NCBI GenBank assembly: GCA_910586665.1
Contig: CAJUIX010000021.1
Location: 1 to 58,999, forward strand
Reading direction: 5' to 3'
Length of the DNA: 58,999 nucleotides
Origin: an uncultured Duncaniella sp.
GTDB lineage: Bacteria; Bacteroidota; Bacteroidia; Bacteroidales; Muribaculaceae
The stretch's first letter is position 1, and each line of letters begins with the position of its first letter. Positions 50,397 through 58,999 of this stretch are shown piece by piece. The notes beneath the pieces are model-generated. The model ran no database searches. It was not told the DNA's origin and worked only from the letters and a program-made list of their open reading frames with translations. The translations under genes and the position numbers were made by a program.

Positions 50397-52823
50397 AAGG
50401 ATTTTGCGGTTTGTCATTTCGATTCTGACATCGTTGAGAAGCTTCTTTACCTTTGTGATAGAGGCATTATTTTCTATTTTAAGCATTATTCGCCTTATGT
50501 AGAGCGACTGTATGCGTGAGACGTATGGTTCGTCAGGACCCGTCACCCTGTTTCCAAGTAATTTCCTTAGCCGTGAGGCATATTCAAAAGATATCGACGA
50601 GACGGCAGTCTGGTCTTTGTGTTTTATATATACATAAATCACTCTGACAAACGGAGGGTAGTTATAAGTGTTCCTCTCTTTAAGCTCTGCTGCATAGAAT
50701 CCGAGGTAGTCATGATTGACAAGGTAGGAATAGAGCGGATGTGAGGGATTATAGGTCTGAATGGCAACAATTCCGTTGCCGTTACGTCGTCCGGCGCGCC
50801 CGGCCACCTGTTCAATCATATTGAAAGCCCTCTCTGAGGCCCTGAAGTCAGGAAGATTTACCAGGCTGTCGGCATTAATGACCCCGACCGTGCCCACACG
50901 GTCGAAATCAAGCCCCTTTGTCACCATCTGTGTGCCGACAAGTATCTGCGAGCGCCCTTTTGAAAAATTCTCTATTATGTTTTCATAACCATCCTTGCTT
51001 CTCGTCGAGTCAAGGTCCATCCGCGCGATTGTTGCTTTAGGGAAAAGAGATTCGACTTCTTCCTCTACTCTCTCTGTACCATAACCAAGCACCTCTATAC
51101 CCGGCTCCTTGCAAGCCGGACAAATCTCAGGAACAGGATAAGGAGTGGCACAATAGTGACACACGAGCTTATCAATATGTCGGTGATAAGTCAGTGACAC
51201 GTCGCAATTGTTGCACTTAGGGACATACCCACAAAGCTTACAGCGTGCAATCGGGGCATAACCCCGGCGGTTTATAAAGAGTATGGCCTGTTCTCCCGCC
51301 GAAAGTGACTCATTGACCAGACGCTCAGTCTCTATGGCAAATGTCCCGCTTACGAGTCCCTTCTTTCGAGCAAGCGACATGTCAATCAGCCGCATCTCAG
51401 GCAGTTTCATACCTTCATAGCGCTCGGTCAGACTGACAAGTCCGAAGCGACCGTTAACAGCCTTATAATATGTCTCAACCGAGGGGGTGGCACTACCGAG
51501 AAGCACCTTTGCACCGTGCATCGACGCAAGAACTATGGCCGCATCGCGGGCATTGTAGCGCGGAGCGGGATCCTGCTGCTTATAGGCAGTCTCATGCTCT
51601 TCGTCAACTATAACAAGCCCGATAGAGGCGAAAGGCAAAAAGACCGAGGAGCGCGCTCCGATGACCACACATGGCTCTGATGAGCCAAGGAGCTTTTTCC
51701 ATATATCCACTCGCTCATTATCAGAAAACTTTGAGTGATATATGACAACCTTGTCACCAAACACTTTCTGCAAACGGGCTGTAAGCTGGGTCGTCAGCGC
51801 TATTTCAGGGACAAGGTATAGGACCTGGCGCCCCTGACGAAGCACATAGTCAATCAGATGTATATATAGCTCTGTCTTTCCGCTCGAAGTGACACCGTGG
51901 AGAAGTGTGATATCCTTGTCAATCCAGGACTTATGAATAGCGTCAAGAGCCACCCCCTGCGGCTCGGTAAGAGTCGGAAGCTTACCGCTGACGAGGCCAG
52001 AATAGCTGAATCGGTTAACCTCTTTGTGATACACCTCAATCCACCCCTTCTTGGCCATAGCGGCAAGGACCGTAGTAGTGACCCCGGAACGCTCGAGCAG
52101 CTCTGTACGGGTGACCTCGTTAATCCCTCCTGTCTGCCTCATAAAGCCTGAAAGTTCGATTAGTGCCAAAAGTGCTTTCTCCTGCTTTTCACTTCGTATT
52201 TCATCGAAAATTTTATGCAGCCGTTGGGAATCTCCGCGGTTGACACATAGTCTGACGTATACGACCTTGCGTGAGCGGTATCTCTCGACTAAATTTTCAG
52301 AAATCATCACCGCCCCCTTCGTGAGAAGCGAGGCCACGACCTTGGCGATGTTTGTAAAGCCTGTCTTCTTGGCAATGGCATCAAGCGGAGTCTTCTTATC
52401 TGTCGTAAGGAGCATTTCCATGACTGCCAGCTCACGTTGCGACAGACGCTCATCCTCACTCTCCTCATAATCAGGATCAGGCTGGATGAAAGTCTCACTT
52501 TCAACCTTAAGGCCGGCAGGCATCGCTGCACGCATGACCTCTCCGGGTGTACACAGATAGTAGTCGGCAACCCAGTTCCAAAATTTCAACTGCGGATGCC
52601 TTACAATCGGCTCCTCGTCCAAAAGGGAAGCTATGTCCTTGACCTCATAGCCATCAGGGGCAATGTGTGTCAGGCCGGTCACAATGCCGGTATAGAATTT
52701 TTTGCGACCGAAGGGGACAATCACCCTATGCCCCACGCGAAGCATTGGTGCCATATCGTCAGGGACGCTATAAATAAAGGTGCCGGCTATCGGAACCGGG
52801 ACAAGGACATCGGCAAAAGTCAT
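50358..52823 (-). CDS. priA: Primosomal helicase PriA
   Basis: PriA restarts stalled forks. The 821-residue length fits. The N-terminal 3'-DNA-binding region is followed by the DEAH-type helicase: Walker A HGVTSSGKTELY (near 310), Walker B IVDEEHE (near 405) and motifs near LLGSATPSVET. The zinc-binding insert carries paired cysteines (CKLCGYVPKCNNCDV and CHYCATPYPVPEICPACKE, near 527-570). The C-terminal helicase motifs VGTQMVTKGLDFDRV and QVAGRAGRR are also intact. It overlaps the vanZ end by 39 bases and starts just before rnpB on the other strand. Confidence 0.96.
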   Translation of the reverse strand: MTFADVLVPVPIAGTFIYSVPDDMAPMLRVGHRVIVPFGRKKFYTGIVTGLTHIAPDGYEVKDIASLLDEEPIVRHPQLKFWNWVADYYLCTPGEVMRAAMPAGLKVESETFIQPDPDYEESEDERLSQRELAVMEMLLTTDKKTPLDAIAKKTGFTNIAKVVASLLTKGAVMISENLVERYRSRKVVYVRLCVNRGDSQRLHKIFDEIRSEKQEKALLALIELSGFMRQTGGINEVTRTELLERSGVTTTVLAAMAKKGWIEVYHKEVNRFSYSGLVSGKLPTLTEPQGVALDAIHKSWIDKDITLLHGVTSSGKTELYIHLIDYVLRQGRQVLYLVPEIALTTQLTARLQKVFGDKVVIYHSKFSDNERVDIWKKLLGSSEPCVVIGARSSVFLPFASIGLVIVDEEHETAYKQQDPAPRYNARDAAIVLASMHGAKVLLGSATPSVETYYKAVNGRFGLVSLTERYEGMKLPEMRLIDMSLARKKGLVSGTFAIETERLVNESLSAGEQAILFINRRGYAPIARCKLCGYVPKCNNCDVSLTYHRHIDKLVCHYCATPYPVPEICPACKEPGIEVLGYGTERVEEEVESLFPKATIARMDLDSTRSKDGYENIIENFSKGRSQILVGTQMVTKGLDFDRVGTVGVINADSLVNLPDFRASERAFNMIEQVAGRAGRRNGNGIVAIQTYNPSHPLYSYLVNHDYLGFYAAELKERNTYNYPPFVRVIYVYIKHKDQTAVSSISFEYASRLRKLLGNRVTGPDEPYVSRIQSLYIRRIMLKIENNASITKVKKLLNDVRIEMTNRKILSGAVLYYDVDPM

Positions 52824-52894
52824 GGCAAATGTGAATTTAGTTTGTAAAAATACAATAAATCCATGTCAATGGCAACGGTTTTAAAATTTATTTG

Positions 52895-52902
52895 TATCTT
52901 TG
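52895..52902 (+). promoter_or_regulatory. rnpB -7 element
   Basis: TATCTTTG fits TAnnTTTG exactly. The predicted start, about six bases later, coincides with the start of the P1 helix of the RNase P RNA. A clear TTTG at -33 is not seen. Confidence 0.6.
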
Positions 52903-52907
52903 TGAGC

Positions 52908-53359
52908 GGTAGCAGGACGCTTGTGTCGCTTGCCGATGGAGGTTGATCTTCGGAGCGGCAAGAGGAAAGTCCGGGCAACATAGAGCACCATACTCTCTAA
53001 CAGTGAGCTGTCGGTGACGGCAGAGTAACGTGACAGAAAATAACAGCCCCGGCCTTCATCACGAATGGCCGAGGCAATGGTGAAAAGGTGGGGTAAGAGC
53101 CCACCGGGTACCGTGGCGACACGGTATGCCGCACGTCTTATGGGTTGCAAGGCCATGTATATCGGCGCGTGGTATCAACTCTCCCCTGTGAGAGACCACA
53201 ATGAGTTGCTCGCTCATAGCCGAGGGGTAGGCTGCTCGAGTGCCGAAGCAAAGCGAGGCACCACTTAGATAAATGACACGGGCGCTGGGGCAACCTTCAG
53301 GTTTCCTGACAGAAGTCCCTCAGCGACATAACCCGGCTTATAGTCCTGCTACCTTTTTT
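52908..53359 (+). ncRNA. rnpB: RNase P RNA, bacterial A type
   Basis: The ends pair as P1 (52908-52918 with 53343-53353: GGTAGCAGGAC and GTCCTGCTACC). The conserved core GAGGAAAGTCCGGGC is at 52962-52976 and ACAGAA is at 53309-53314, followed by the 3' GGCTTA core region. A T6 run at 53354-53359 follows P1 and acts as terminator. The RNA is the catalytic subunit that matures tRNA 5' ends. Several short frames inside it are spurious. Confidence 0.93.
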
Positions 53360-53384
53360 ATTTTTATCCAATCCCTATCGAACC

Positions 53385-54233
53385 ATGTCAAAAACAAAGC
53401 TGATTGCAACGCTCGCCCTCTCGGCCGTGATGACAATGGCCACATACGCCCAAGATAGTCTGAAACAGACTCCGGCAGTGACAGTGACTGCATCCGACAT
53501 TAACCTCGACACACCCTGGAAAGGAAAAAGAGTAGCATTTCTCGGGGATTCTATGACCGACCCGCGAAACAAATCCACCCGCAAGCACTATTGGAAATAT
53601 CTCGAGACCCTTATGGGCATCAAGCCCCATGTCTATGCACGGAGCGGATATAAATGGGACGGGATATATAAGAAAGCCGAAGAGATGAAAGCCACTGTCA
53701 GCGATTCGATTGACGCGATAGTGATATGGGCAGGTACAAACGACTATAACCACGCCACTCCGCTCGGCAGTTTCTATACAGAAGAAATGGACAGTGTGAA
53801 CTTCAACGGGAATGTCGAACTTCGCAAACATCGCCAATTCAATTTCAACGATTCGACCTTTACCGGCAACATCAACCGTGTCATGTCATACCTGAAGCAC
53901 AACTACCCGGACAAACAGATTATTATCATGACACCTATCCATCGAGGGTATGCAAAATTCAATGACAAGAATGTCCAACCCGACGAGAACTATGCCAACT
54001 CGCTGGGACTCTATGTCGAGAGCTATATCAATACCCTCAAAGAGGCTGCCATGCTTTGGGCCGTCCCGCTGATAGACCTATACTCCGAGAGCGGACTGTT
54101 CCCAATGGAAGAAAACCATGTCCAGTATTTCCATGACGGTGAGACAGACCTCCTGCACCCTAATGACAACGGTCACTACCGCCTGGCACGAACAATACAG
54201 GCGCGACTGAATTCAATCGCGCCCGGATTTTAA
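53385..54233 (+). CDS. Secreted SGNH/GDSL hydrolase
   Basis: This 282-residue protein has a signal peptide (about 1-22). The catalytic blocks are visible: block I VAFLGDSMTDPRN with the nucleophilic Ser (near 52-58), block III IWAGTNDYNHATPLG (near 117) and block V LLHPNDNGH with the catalytic Asp/His region (near 262). SGNH enzymes act as esterases, often deacetylating polysaccharides. Substrate unknown; a periplasmic or outer-membrane role is likely. It is unlinked to the neighbouring rnpB. Confidence 0.85.
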   Translation: MSKTKLIATLALSAVMTMATYAQDSLKQTPAVTVTASDINLDTPWKGKRVAFLGDSMTDPRNKSTRKHYWKYLETLMGIKPHVYARSGYKWDGIYKKAEEMKATVSDSIDAIVIWAGTNDYNHATPLGSFYTEEMDSVNFNGNVELRKHRQFNFNDSTFTGNINRVMSYLKHNYPDKQIIIMTPIHRGYAKFNDKNVQPDENYANSLGLYVESYINTLKEAAMLWAVPLIDLYSESGLFPMEENHVQYFHDGETDLLHPNDNGHYRLARTIQARLNSIAPGF

Positions 54234-54260
54234 GCTTATTAAGTAGCGGAGATAGGATTA

Positions 54261-56276
54261 TTATCCCAGCATAGCCAAAAATTCATCCTCATTTATAATC
54301 GGAACACCGAGTGAACGGGCCTTTTCAAGTTTGGAAGGGCCCATGTTGTCACCGGCAAGCACGAAATTAGTCTTCTTCGAAATCGAGCCGGAATTTTTGC
54401 CACCGTTGTTCTCAATCATCATCTTGTATTCTTCACGAGAGTGACGCGAAAAGACTCCGCTAATGACAATGGTCTTTCCAGAGAGCAAGTCTGTACGGTT
54501 GGATTCATCTTCCTCAGGAAGCGCCATTTGCACTCCTGCGTCACGCATACAATCAATGATTTCACGATTTGACGATACGCTGAAATACTCAATAATAGCA
54601 TCAGCTATCTTAGGTCCTATATCATCAATGGCAACCAACTGCTCGCGTGTCATAGCCATCAATGTGTCCATATTCTTGACTCCACGCGCAAGCTTGCGTG
54701 CCACAGTCTCACCGACGAATGGAATTGACAGCGAGTAGACCACACGGTCAAAAGGAACACTTTTAGAGGCCTCGACACCTTCGAGTATGCGTGCGGCAGT
54801 GCGCGGCCCTACACGTTCCAGCATTTCGAGTTCGGGAGCCTTCAAAGTATAGAAGTCAGCAATGTTTTTCACAAGGCCTGCATCAAAAAGAAGAGCGGCA
54901 TTCTCCTCACCCACCCCTTCGATATCCATCGCATGACGCCCCACGAAATGCTCGAGGCGTCCTATAATCTGATGGCGACAGCCATACTTGTTGGGACACT
55001 GCCATGACGCCTCCCCGGGTATGCGGATGAGCTTTGTTCCGCAATCGGGACAAGTCGTGACGAATTTTATCGGGGAGGAGCCTTGCTCGCGCGCGTCAAC
55101 ATCCACGCCGGTAATCTTCGGTATGATTTCCCCTCCTTTCTCCACATAGAGCATATCATGTTCATGAATGTCGAGCGACTTGACTATATCCTCATTGTGA
55201 AGCGATGCGCGCTTGACTATCGTGCCGGACAACAATACCGGCTCAAGGTTTGCCACAGGAGTAATTATGCCCATGCGCCCAACCTCAAAGGAAACGAAAC
55301 GCAGACGGGTCAAGGCTCTTTCAGCCGCAAACTTATAGGCTATGGCCCACCTCGGTGACTTGGAGGTAAAGCCGAGGTTAAGCTGCTGGCGCAAATCATT
55401 GACCTTGAATACAAGGCCGTCAGTCGCTACAGGCAACTCTTTGCGCTCGATATCCAGACGACGGATAAAACTGTCGACTTCATCAATCGAATCCATCAAT
55501 GTCATTTGCGAGCTGACCTTGAATCCCCACTCGCGAGCCTTCACCATATTATCATAATGAGTCTGACACGGGAGTTCGTCGGCAAGGAGATAGTAGAAAT
55601 AGGCATCAAGCCCACGGCGCGACACCTCGGCTGAATTTTGCAGCTTCAACGTTCCGGCTGCTGCATTTCTCGGATTGGCAAAGAGAGGCTCCTCGTTGAA
55701 GGCACGTTCCTCATTAAGTTTGTCGAAAGCCCGCCAAGGGAGTACAATCTCACCTCGTATTTCAAAAGACTCAGGGTATCCCTCGCCGCTGAGTACGAGA
55801 GGGATACTCCTGATAGTCTTTACATTTTCTGTAACGTCATCACCTTTCTCGCCATCGCCGCGGGTGACGGCCCTGACGAGACGGCCTTTTTCATAGATTA
55901 ACGAGATGCTCGTGCCGTCAAACTTCATCTCGCCCACGATAGGCACAGATTTGAGTCCCGAGCTATTGCCAAGCATGTCATTACACCTCTTTATCCAGTC
56001 ATCAACCTCCTCAATGCTGTATGTATTGCCGAGCGACAGCATCGGACGGGCATGAGTCACCTGTTGGAAGCCCTTCGTAATATCAGATCCTACACGATGT
56101 GTAGGCGACAAAGGGTCGTCCAACTCAGGATGTTCGGATTCGAGCTTCTCAAGCTCCTTCATCAGCATGTCGTAATCATAGTCACTTATCGTCGGGGCAT
56201 TGTCTACATAGTAGGCATGATTGTGACGATTGAGCTCTTCTCTGAGTTCATTGATCCGTTGTTCGGCAGAGGACAT
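54261..56276 (-). CDS. ligA: NAD-dependent DNA ligase
   Basis: LigA seals nicks in DNA using NAD. The 671-residue length is typical. The nucleotidyltransferase motif EMKFDG has the adenylated Lys118. The OB fold and zinc finger (CPDCGTKL, SWQCPNKYGCRHQ, near 410-440) are followed by helix-hairpin-helix repeats and a C-terminal BRCT domain (near 595-671; LLSGKTIVISGVFSRHSREE). It converges on the SGNH hydrolase. GS lies upstream on the same strand, 53 bases away. Confidence 0.97.
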   Translation of the reverse strand: MSSAEQRINELREELNRHNHAYYVDNAPTISDYDYDMLMKELEKLESEHPELDDPLSPTHRVGSDITKGFQQVTHARPMLSLGNTYSIEEVDDWIKRCNDMLGNSSGLKSVPIVGEMKFDGTSISLIYEKGRLVRAVTRGDGEKGDDVTENVKTIRSIPLVLSGEGYPESFEIRGEIVLPWRAFDKLNEERAFNEEPLFANPRNAAAGTLKLQNSAEVSRRGLDAYFYYLLADELPCQTHYDNMVKAREWGFKVSSQMTLMDSIDEVDSFIRRLDIERKELPVATDGLVFKVNDLRQQLNLGFTSKSPRWAIAYKFAAERALTRLRFVSFEVGRMGIITPVANLEPVLLSGTIVKRASLHNEDIVKSLDIHEHDMLYVEKGGEIIPKITGVDVDAREQGSSPIKFVTTCPDCGTKLIRIPGEASWQCPNKYGCRHQIIGRLEHFVGRHAMDIEGVGEENAALLFDAGLVKNIADFYTLKAPELEMLERVGPRTAARILEGVEASKSVPFDRVVYSLSIPFVGETVARKLARGVKNMDTLMAMTREQLVAIDDIGPKIADAIIEYFSVSSNREIIDCMRDAGVQMALPEEDESNRTDLLSGKTIVISGVFSRHSREEYKMMIENNGGKNSGSISKKTNFVLAGDNMGPSKLEKARSLGVPIINEDEFLAMLG

Positions 56277-56328
56277 TTCTAAATTGTTTTTAGGTGTTTA
56301 ATCAATAAAAAGGGGGAACGGACTAACG

Positions 56329-57843
56329 TCAGCCGCAGTAGAAATAACGGTTGACGAGGTTTTGGAGTTCCACGGGGTCTGAATTTATAAGCTTGGCAAG
56401 ATTCTTGTCATCAAAATCTTTCAGCATCTTTATGACGCTGTCAATCATAGCCGGAGAGAAGACATCGCGTGACTCATAAATATTTCTTTGTGATTCAAGG
56501 CACTCGGCAGATTCCACGCAGCAAGTCGGGAGGACATCGAGCTTGGCAAGCTTCGACGCGTTTTCCTTAGCATGAATATTTACATCGACATATGTGCGTT
56601 TCGCAATTTCAAGCGCCTCCTTTTCGTCCATCTCAAATCCGATACGGGCGGCGACACAAAGGGCGGCCATAAGTTCGTAGACGTTTGCCGAGCAGTCAGG
56701 GGAGCGCATCTCGAAAGTCTGCTTGGCGAATGTCTCCATCTCGCACTTGTCCGACGGATTGACCTGCACACACATATCTTTGCCCGAAGTCCAGCCAAGC
56801 GGCACTCTCACGAGGACGGAGCGGTTTCTATCACCCCAGCAGATATTGGTCGGAGCTTCCTGATGAGGAACAAGACGCATGTAGCTCGACGGATTTTTAT
56901 TACCGAAGGCTGTAATCGAGGGTGCGAGCACCATTAGACCGGCGATAGCACGCTTGGCCTCGTCGCTCAGCTCTCGCTTCCAGTTTTGGGTGACGTTCTT
57001 GCCGTCCTTCATCAGGCGTATGTGAATGTGGAAGCCCGATCCGGCCTTACCGACAGTAATCTTCGGAGCAAAGGTGATGTCAAGCCCCTCTCGGGCCGCG
57101 AGCTCACGGATAATCCATTTGGCAATGAGCAACTGATCGGCAGCCTGTAGAGCCGGATCAGGAAGGAATTCTATCTCATTCTGCTCATATATCAGAGAAT
57201 TATGCTTGAAATTGCCAACTTCAGAGTGACCATATTTAATATGTGCACCGGTCGATGCAATAAGCGACATAGCCTTTGTGCGGAAATCATTGAATTTAGC
57301 AAAGGGGCCTGACTCATGATAGCCCTTTTGGTCCGTGGCAGGGAATGTGCCGGGGTCGCGTCCTATAACATAGAACTCTAATTCACCCATACATTCGAAT
57401 TCAAGACCTGAAACGTTTGTGAACTCCCGACATGCACGTTCAAGAATCTGACGCGGGTCGGAATCAAGTGGATTTCCGTCCTTGTCAAAGTAACTACATA
57501 AGAGTGTCAGCGTCGGAATCTCGGCAAATGGGTCACGAAAAGCCGATGAATAACGGGGAATCACATAGAGGTCGCTCTTCCCTGCCTCTATGAAGGGGAA
57601 TAGGCTCGAGCCGTCAACTCTCTCGCCGGTCGAAAGGATGGTTTCAAGATATTCAAGCGAGTTGATTACAAAATTGAGGGTCTTAAGGCGCCCGTCGGCC
57701 GCAGCATACATAAAATTAACCATCTCGATTCCCTCGCGAGCGATATACTCGATAATATCAGCCCGCGTGAAAGATGATGACGGTTTCCCAAGAGTCCGCT
57801 CTAATTGATTGCGGCTCATGGTGTAAGAATTGATGCTTTCCAT
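56329..57843 (-). CDS. glnA: Glutamine synthetase family protein
   Basis: Glutamine synthetase joins glutamate and ammonia using ATP. This 504-residue protein has the catalytic domain motifs GSGFHIHIRLMKDGKN (near 267), FGNKNPSSYMRLVPHQEAP (near 314) and the later ADP-binding RSPDCSANVYELMAA. The N-terminal beta-grasp domain precedes them (YIAREGIEMVNFMYAA... DGSSLFPFIEAGKSD). It is the roughly 500-residue GlnA-type, not the 730-residue GlnN. The Tyr that GlnE-type adenylylation would modify could not be located. A minus-strand -7 element lies at 57897-57890. Confidence 0.9.
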   Translation of the reverse strand: MESINSYTMSRNQLERTLGKPSSSFTRADIIEYIAREGIEMVNFMYAAADGRLKTLNFVINSLEYLETILSTGERVDGSSLFPFIEAGKSDLYVIPRYSSAFRDPFAEIPTLTLLCSYFDKDGNPLDSDPRQILERACREFTNVSGLEFECMGELEFYVIGRDPGTFPATDQKGYHESGPFAKFNDFRTKAMSLIASTGAHIKYGHSEVGNFKHNSLIYEQNEIEFLPDPALQAADQLLIAKWIIRELAAREGLDITFAPKITVGKAGSGFHIHIRLMKDGKNVTQNWKRELSDEAKRAIAGLMVLAPSITAFGNKNPSSYMRLVPHQEAPTNICWGDRNRSVLVRVPLGWTSGKDMCVQVNPSDKCEMETFAKQTFEMRSPDCSANVYELMAALCVAARIGFEMDEKEALEIAKRTYVDVNIHAKENASKLAKLDVLPTCCVESAECLESQRNIYESRDVFSPAMIDSVIKMLKDFDDKNLAKLINSDPVELQNLVNRYFYCG

Positions 57844-57889
57844 TGGTTTTAGTGCTTAGGTTGTGGTTAGTAATGGTTAAGGGTTTATG

Positions 57890-57897
57890 CAAAGATA
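57890..57897 (-). promoter_or_regulatory. Glutamine synthetase -7 element
   Basis: TATCTTTG on the minus strand fits TAnnTTTG, 47 bases before the ATG. A minus-strand TTTG at 57917-57914 lies at a short 16-base spacing. Confidence 0.45.
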
Positions 57898-57923
57898 GAC
57901 ATTTTTTCAGTATCAAAATAAAT

Positions 57924-57960
57924 AGAGCTTCAAAAGTTTTATTAAAACTTCTAAAGCTCT
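57924..57960. terminator. AT-rich hairpin upstream of glutamine synthetase
   Basis: Arms of 17 bases (57924-57940 with 57944-57960, two mismatches) form an imperfect hairpin with A/T-rich flanks. It would terminate minus-strand transcripts coming from the right-hand island before the glutamine synthetase promoter. Confidence 0.5.
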
Positions 57961-58218
57961 GTATATAAATATTTTCACAGCTTAATCTTAAAATTCGCTG
58001 GTGGAATTTTGACTTTATCTGTAAGTATATTTGTTCTCAACTCATTACAATAAGTAACAAATTTATGGGTACACAAAACAGCAACAAATTTTATCAAAGT
58101 TCCCATTTCTATATGAATTCCGCATTATGCCATCATCTGTTTCTTAAAACTTATAGAGCCGGGGTGGTTAATTTGTCTATATTTGCGGTGTCGCTACACC
58201 GGGGGACAGCACGTTAAA

Positions 58219-58437
58219 CTAATCTGCGGTGTCAGAGAATATTATGAAGAGGATTATCAAGTAATCACCGAATCCGTAAGAGATTATGTTTTTATTGTAC
58301 TTGTCTTCGCAAAGTTGCTCTTTCTTCTCATCAAGCCATATGTCAAAGCGGGTTTCGCTTTTTTCAAATCGTTCAATGTCGAAGTTGTCTATCAGGACTT
58401 CGGGTAGGATTGCTCTGAGCAGTTGGTCTGGTTTCAT
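58219..58437 (-). pseudogene. Remnant of ISAon1-like transposase N-terminal region
   Basis: The start (MKPDQLLRAILPEVLIDNFD, then FEKSETRFDIWLDEKKEQL and ISYGFGDY) resembles the N-terminal region protein of ISAon1-type transposases of Bacteroidetes. After GFGDY the resemblance stops (LIILFIIFSDTAD) and the frame ends at 72 residues, while intact copies continue and are followed by the catalytic DDE part. A TATCTTTG promoter element at 58449-58442, a few bases before the ATG, looks native. The rest of the element is absent. Confidence 0.6.
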
Positions 58438-58678
58438 TTTGCAAAGATAACACTATACTCAGACATCTTTCCCGCCCACCGGGAAAATCCGCTGTTTCCT
58501 TTTCTTCCGTCGATATTGGCGTAGGAAGTAAGCCGCAATAAAGAAAAGTACCCGAAAAGCGCCAATCGTTATTGACGCTGCAAAGGTAAGAGTGGTTGAA
58601 GACCCCATGCTATATCCTCTTCAATTTTATCAGCAATCTCTCTGATAAAAAATTGATGATAGTCAAAATGTCCTCCGC
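58438..58678 (-). other. Degraded mobile-element junction
   Basis: This stretch links the IS remnant to the truncated MSGGHFDY gene. It contains the IS promoter element (58442-58449), an imperfect 22-base inverted repeat (58558-58579) and a TACCTTTG (minus strand 58588-58581). The mix suggests the end of an insertion sequence inserted in, or fused to, the older gene. Confidence 0.45.
58459..58608 (-). CDS. Possible 49-residue single-helix membrane protein
   Basis: A short frame encodes MGSSTTLTFAASITIG followed by a hydrophobic helix (FRVLFFIAAYFL) and a very basic tail (RQYRRKKRKQR). It begins inside the MSGGHFDY frame and overlaps it in another frame. It has a membrane-protein look but may be a chance frame in IS flank sequence. 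I give it low weight. Confidence 0.25.
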   Translation of the reverse strand: MGSSTTLTFAASITIGAFRVLFFIAAYFLRQYRRKKRKQRIFPVGGKDV

Positions 58679-58682
58679 TCAT
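58569..58682 (-). pseudogene. Truncated MSGGHFDY-family protein
   Basis: The 37-codon frame begins MSGGHFDYHQFFIREIADKI, which I recognise as the start of a small (about 100-residue) Bacteroidales protein of unknown function. After residue 26 the resemblance ends and the frame stops. Its ATG overlaps the metallophosphoesterase stop by 4 bases, a coupling typical of an intact operon. It was probably cut by the insertion now represented by the IS remnant. Confidence 0.5.
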
Positions 58683-58984
58683 AGTTTGTTGATTTTAGTG
58701 TTTTGCCGCTCAATCTGCTTTACGATTTGAGTTCGCACCTGCTCGAAAGAGAGCGGCGTGAAGTTGTTGTTGTCAACGCCGACATCGAGTTGTGTCGGAT
58801 AGAGATATTGCAGTCGGCTTGCATCTATCCCGGTGTTTGAAGTGCGGCTATGGACGTGACCGAACAGTTGCCAGACATCGTGATTATATCCACCATCAAA
58901 GCACAGATAAGGAAAGTGATTTAGATAGATTTTCTTCTTCCCTAGAAAATAAAACAACAAAGCATAGTATTGGATGTCACCAAT
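58679..58984 (-). pseudogene. C-terminal part of a metallophosphoesterase
   Basis: The frame encodes KKKIYLNHFPYLCF, WQLFGHVHSRTSNTG with the GHVH metal motif, and DVGVDNNNFTPLSFEQV, all typical of the C-terminal half of a Bacteroides-type metallophosphoesterase. The N-terminal DxH and GNHD motifs are not in the frame. An in-frame TAA at 58985-58987 blocks extension; the first residues before KKKIYLNH do not look like the family. It is therefore frameshifted or truncated near the window edge. Any N-terminal part would lie beyond 58999. Confidence 0.65.
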
Positions 58985-58999
58985 TTATGATTGTAAAAT

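Larger units (their letters stand above)
57844..58218. other. Intergenic region right of glutamine synthetase
   Basis: This 375-base AT-rich stretch has no convincing gene. It contains the glutamine synthetase -7 element (57890-57897) and a long AT-rich hairpin (57924-57960). A GC-rich hairpin sits around 58184-58200 (CGGTGT and ACACCG arms), next to the IS remnant, and may be part of an element end. Confidence 0.5.

Noticed and set aside
52881..53458. Short frames overlapping the RNase P RNA
   Set aside because: The sequence is explained fully by rnpB with its P1 helix and conserved core; the frames are chance.

Overview
The window looks like a chromosome segment of a Bacteroidales bacterium, probably Muribaculaceae or a close relative (the family-level call is inference). 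The evidence is a complete MoxR-DUF58-BatA-E block, Bacteroidales-restricted families (DUF6377, DUF4290, DUF5606, flotillin-like FloA, an archaeal-type ProS), recurrent TAnnTTTG -7 promoter elements, weak Shine-Dalgarno signals and an AT-rich intergenic background. No CRISPR array, prophage or tRNA was seen. The one structural RNA recognised is the RNase P RNA (rnpB).

Layout. 0.4-3.2 kb: minus-strand DUF6377 membrane regulator and purT. 3.5-5.5 kb: tpiA, a SPOR protein and folE. 5.6-9.6 kb: minus-strand genes for a LuxR-type regulator, an RIC/hemerythrin-like di-iron protein, DUF5606, a two-pore-helix-type ion channel with an altered filter, and a MATE exporter. 9.7-15.9 kb: plus-strand secreted YD-repeat protein, an Nfn-type flavoprotein pair, a PD40/TPR protein, FloA and a PHP phosphatase. 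16-19.9 kb: minus-strand 5'-nucleotidase, DUF3108 protein, thymidine kinase and a lipoprotein. 20-27.4 kb: short SSB, a small hypothetical, a tripartite RND efflux operon and a TetR regulator. 27.4-32 kb: fabG, DUF4290, rimM, a small acidic protein, an OmpA-like protein and proS. 32-36.2 kb: a GT-C-like membrane protein, a GtrB-type glycosyltransferase with a frameshift, an HU protein and an HU-transmembrane-LysM fusion. 36.4-44.8 kb: the Bat aerotolerance block. 45-50.4 kb: small HTH protein, DUF2007-like/UspA fusion, purM-type AIR synthase, MltF-like lytic transglycosylase, DUF3332 and VanZ proteins. 50.4-57.8 kb: priA (minus), rnpB (plus), SGNH hydrolase (plus), ligA and glutamine synthetase (minus). 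57.9-59 kb: gene-poor, with a decayed ISAon1-like transposase start and a truncated metallophosphoesterase/MSGGHFDY cassette.

Most of the window is housekeeping sequence. The less ordinary parts are the overlapping GT-C/GtrB/HU/HU-LysM cluster, where the GtrB gene is broken by one base at a T6 run sitting in a slippery context; the hemerythrin plus degenerate-receiver regulator pair; the channel whose GYG filter is replaced; and the mobile-element scar at the right edge. Family assignments come from motif recognition only; no database search was run.
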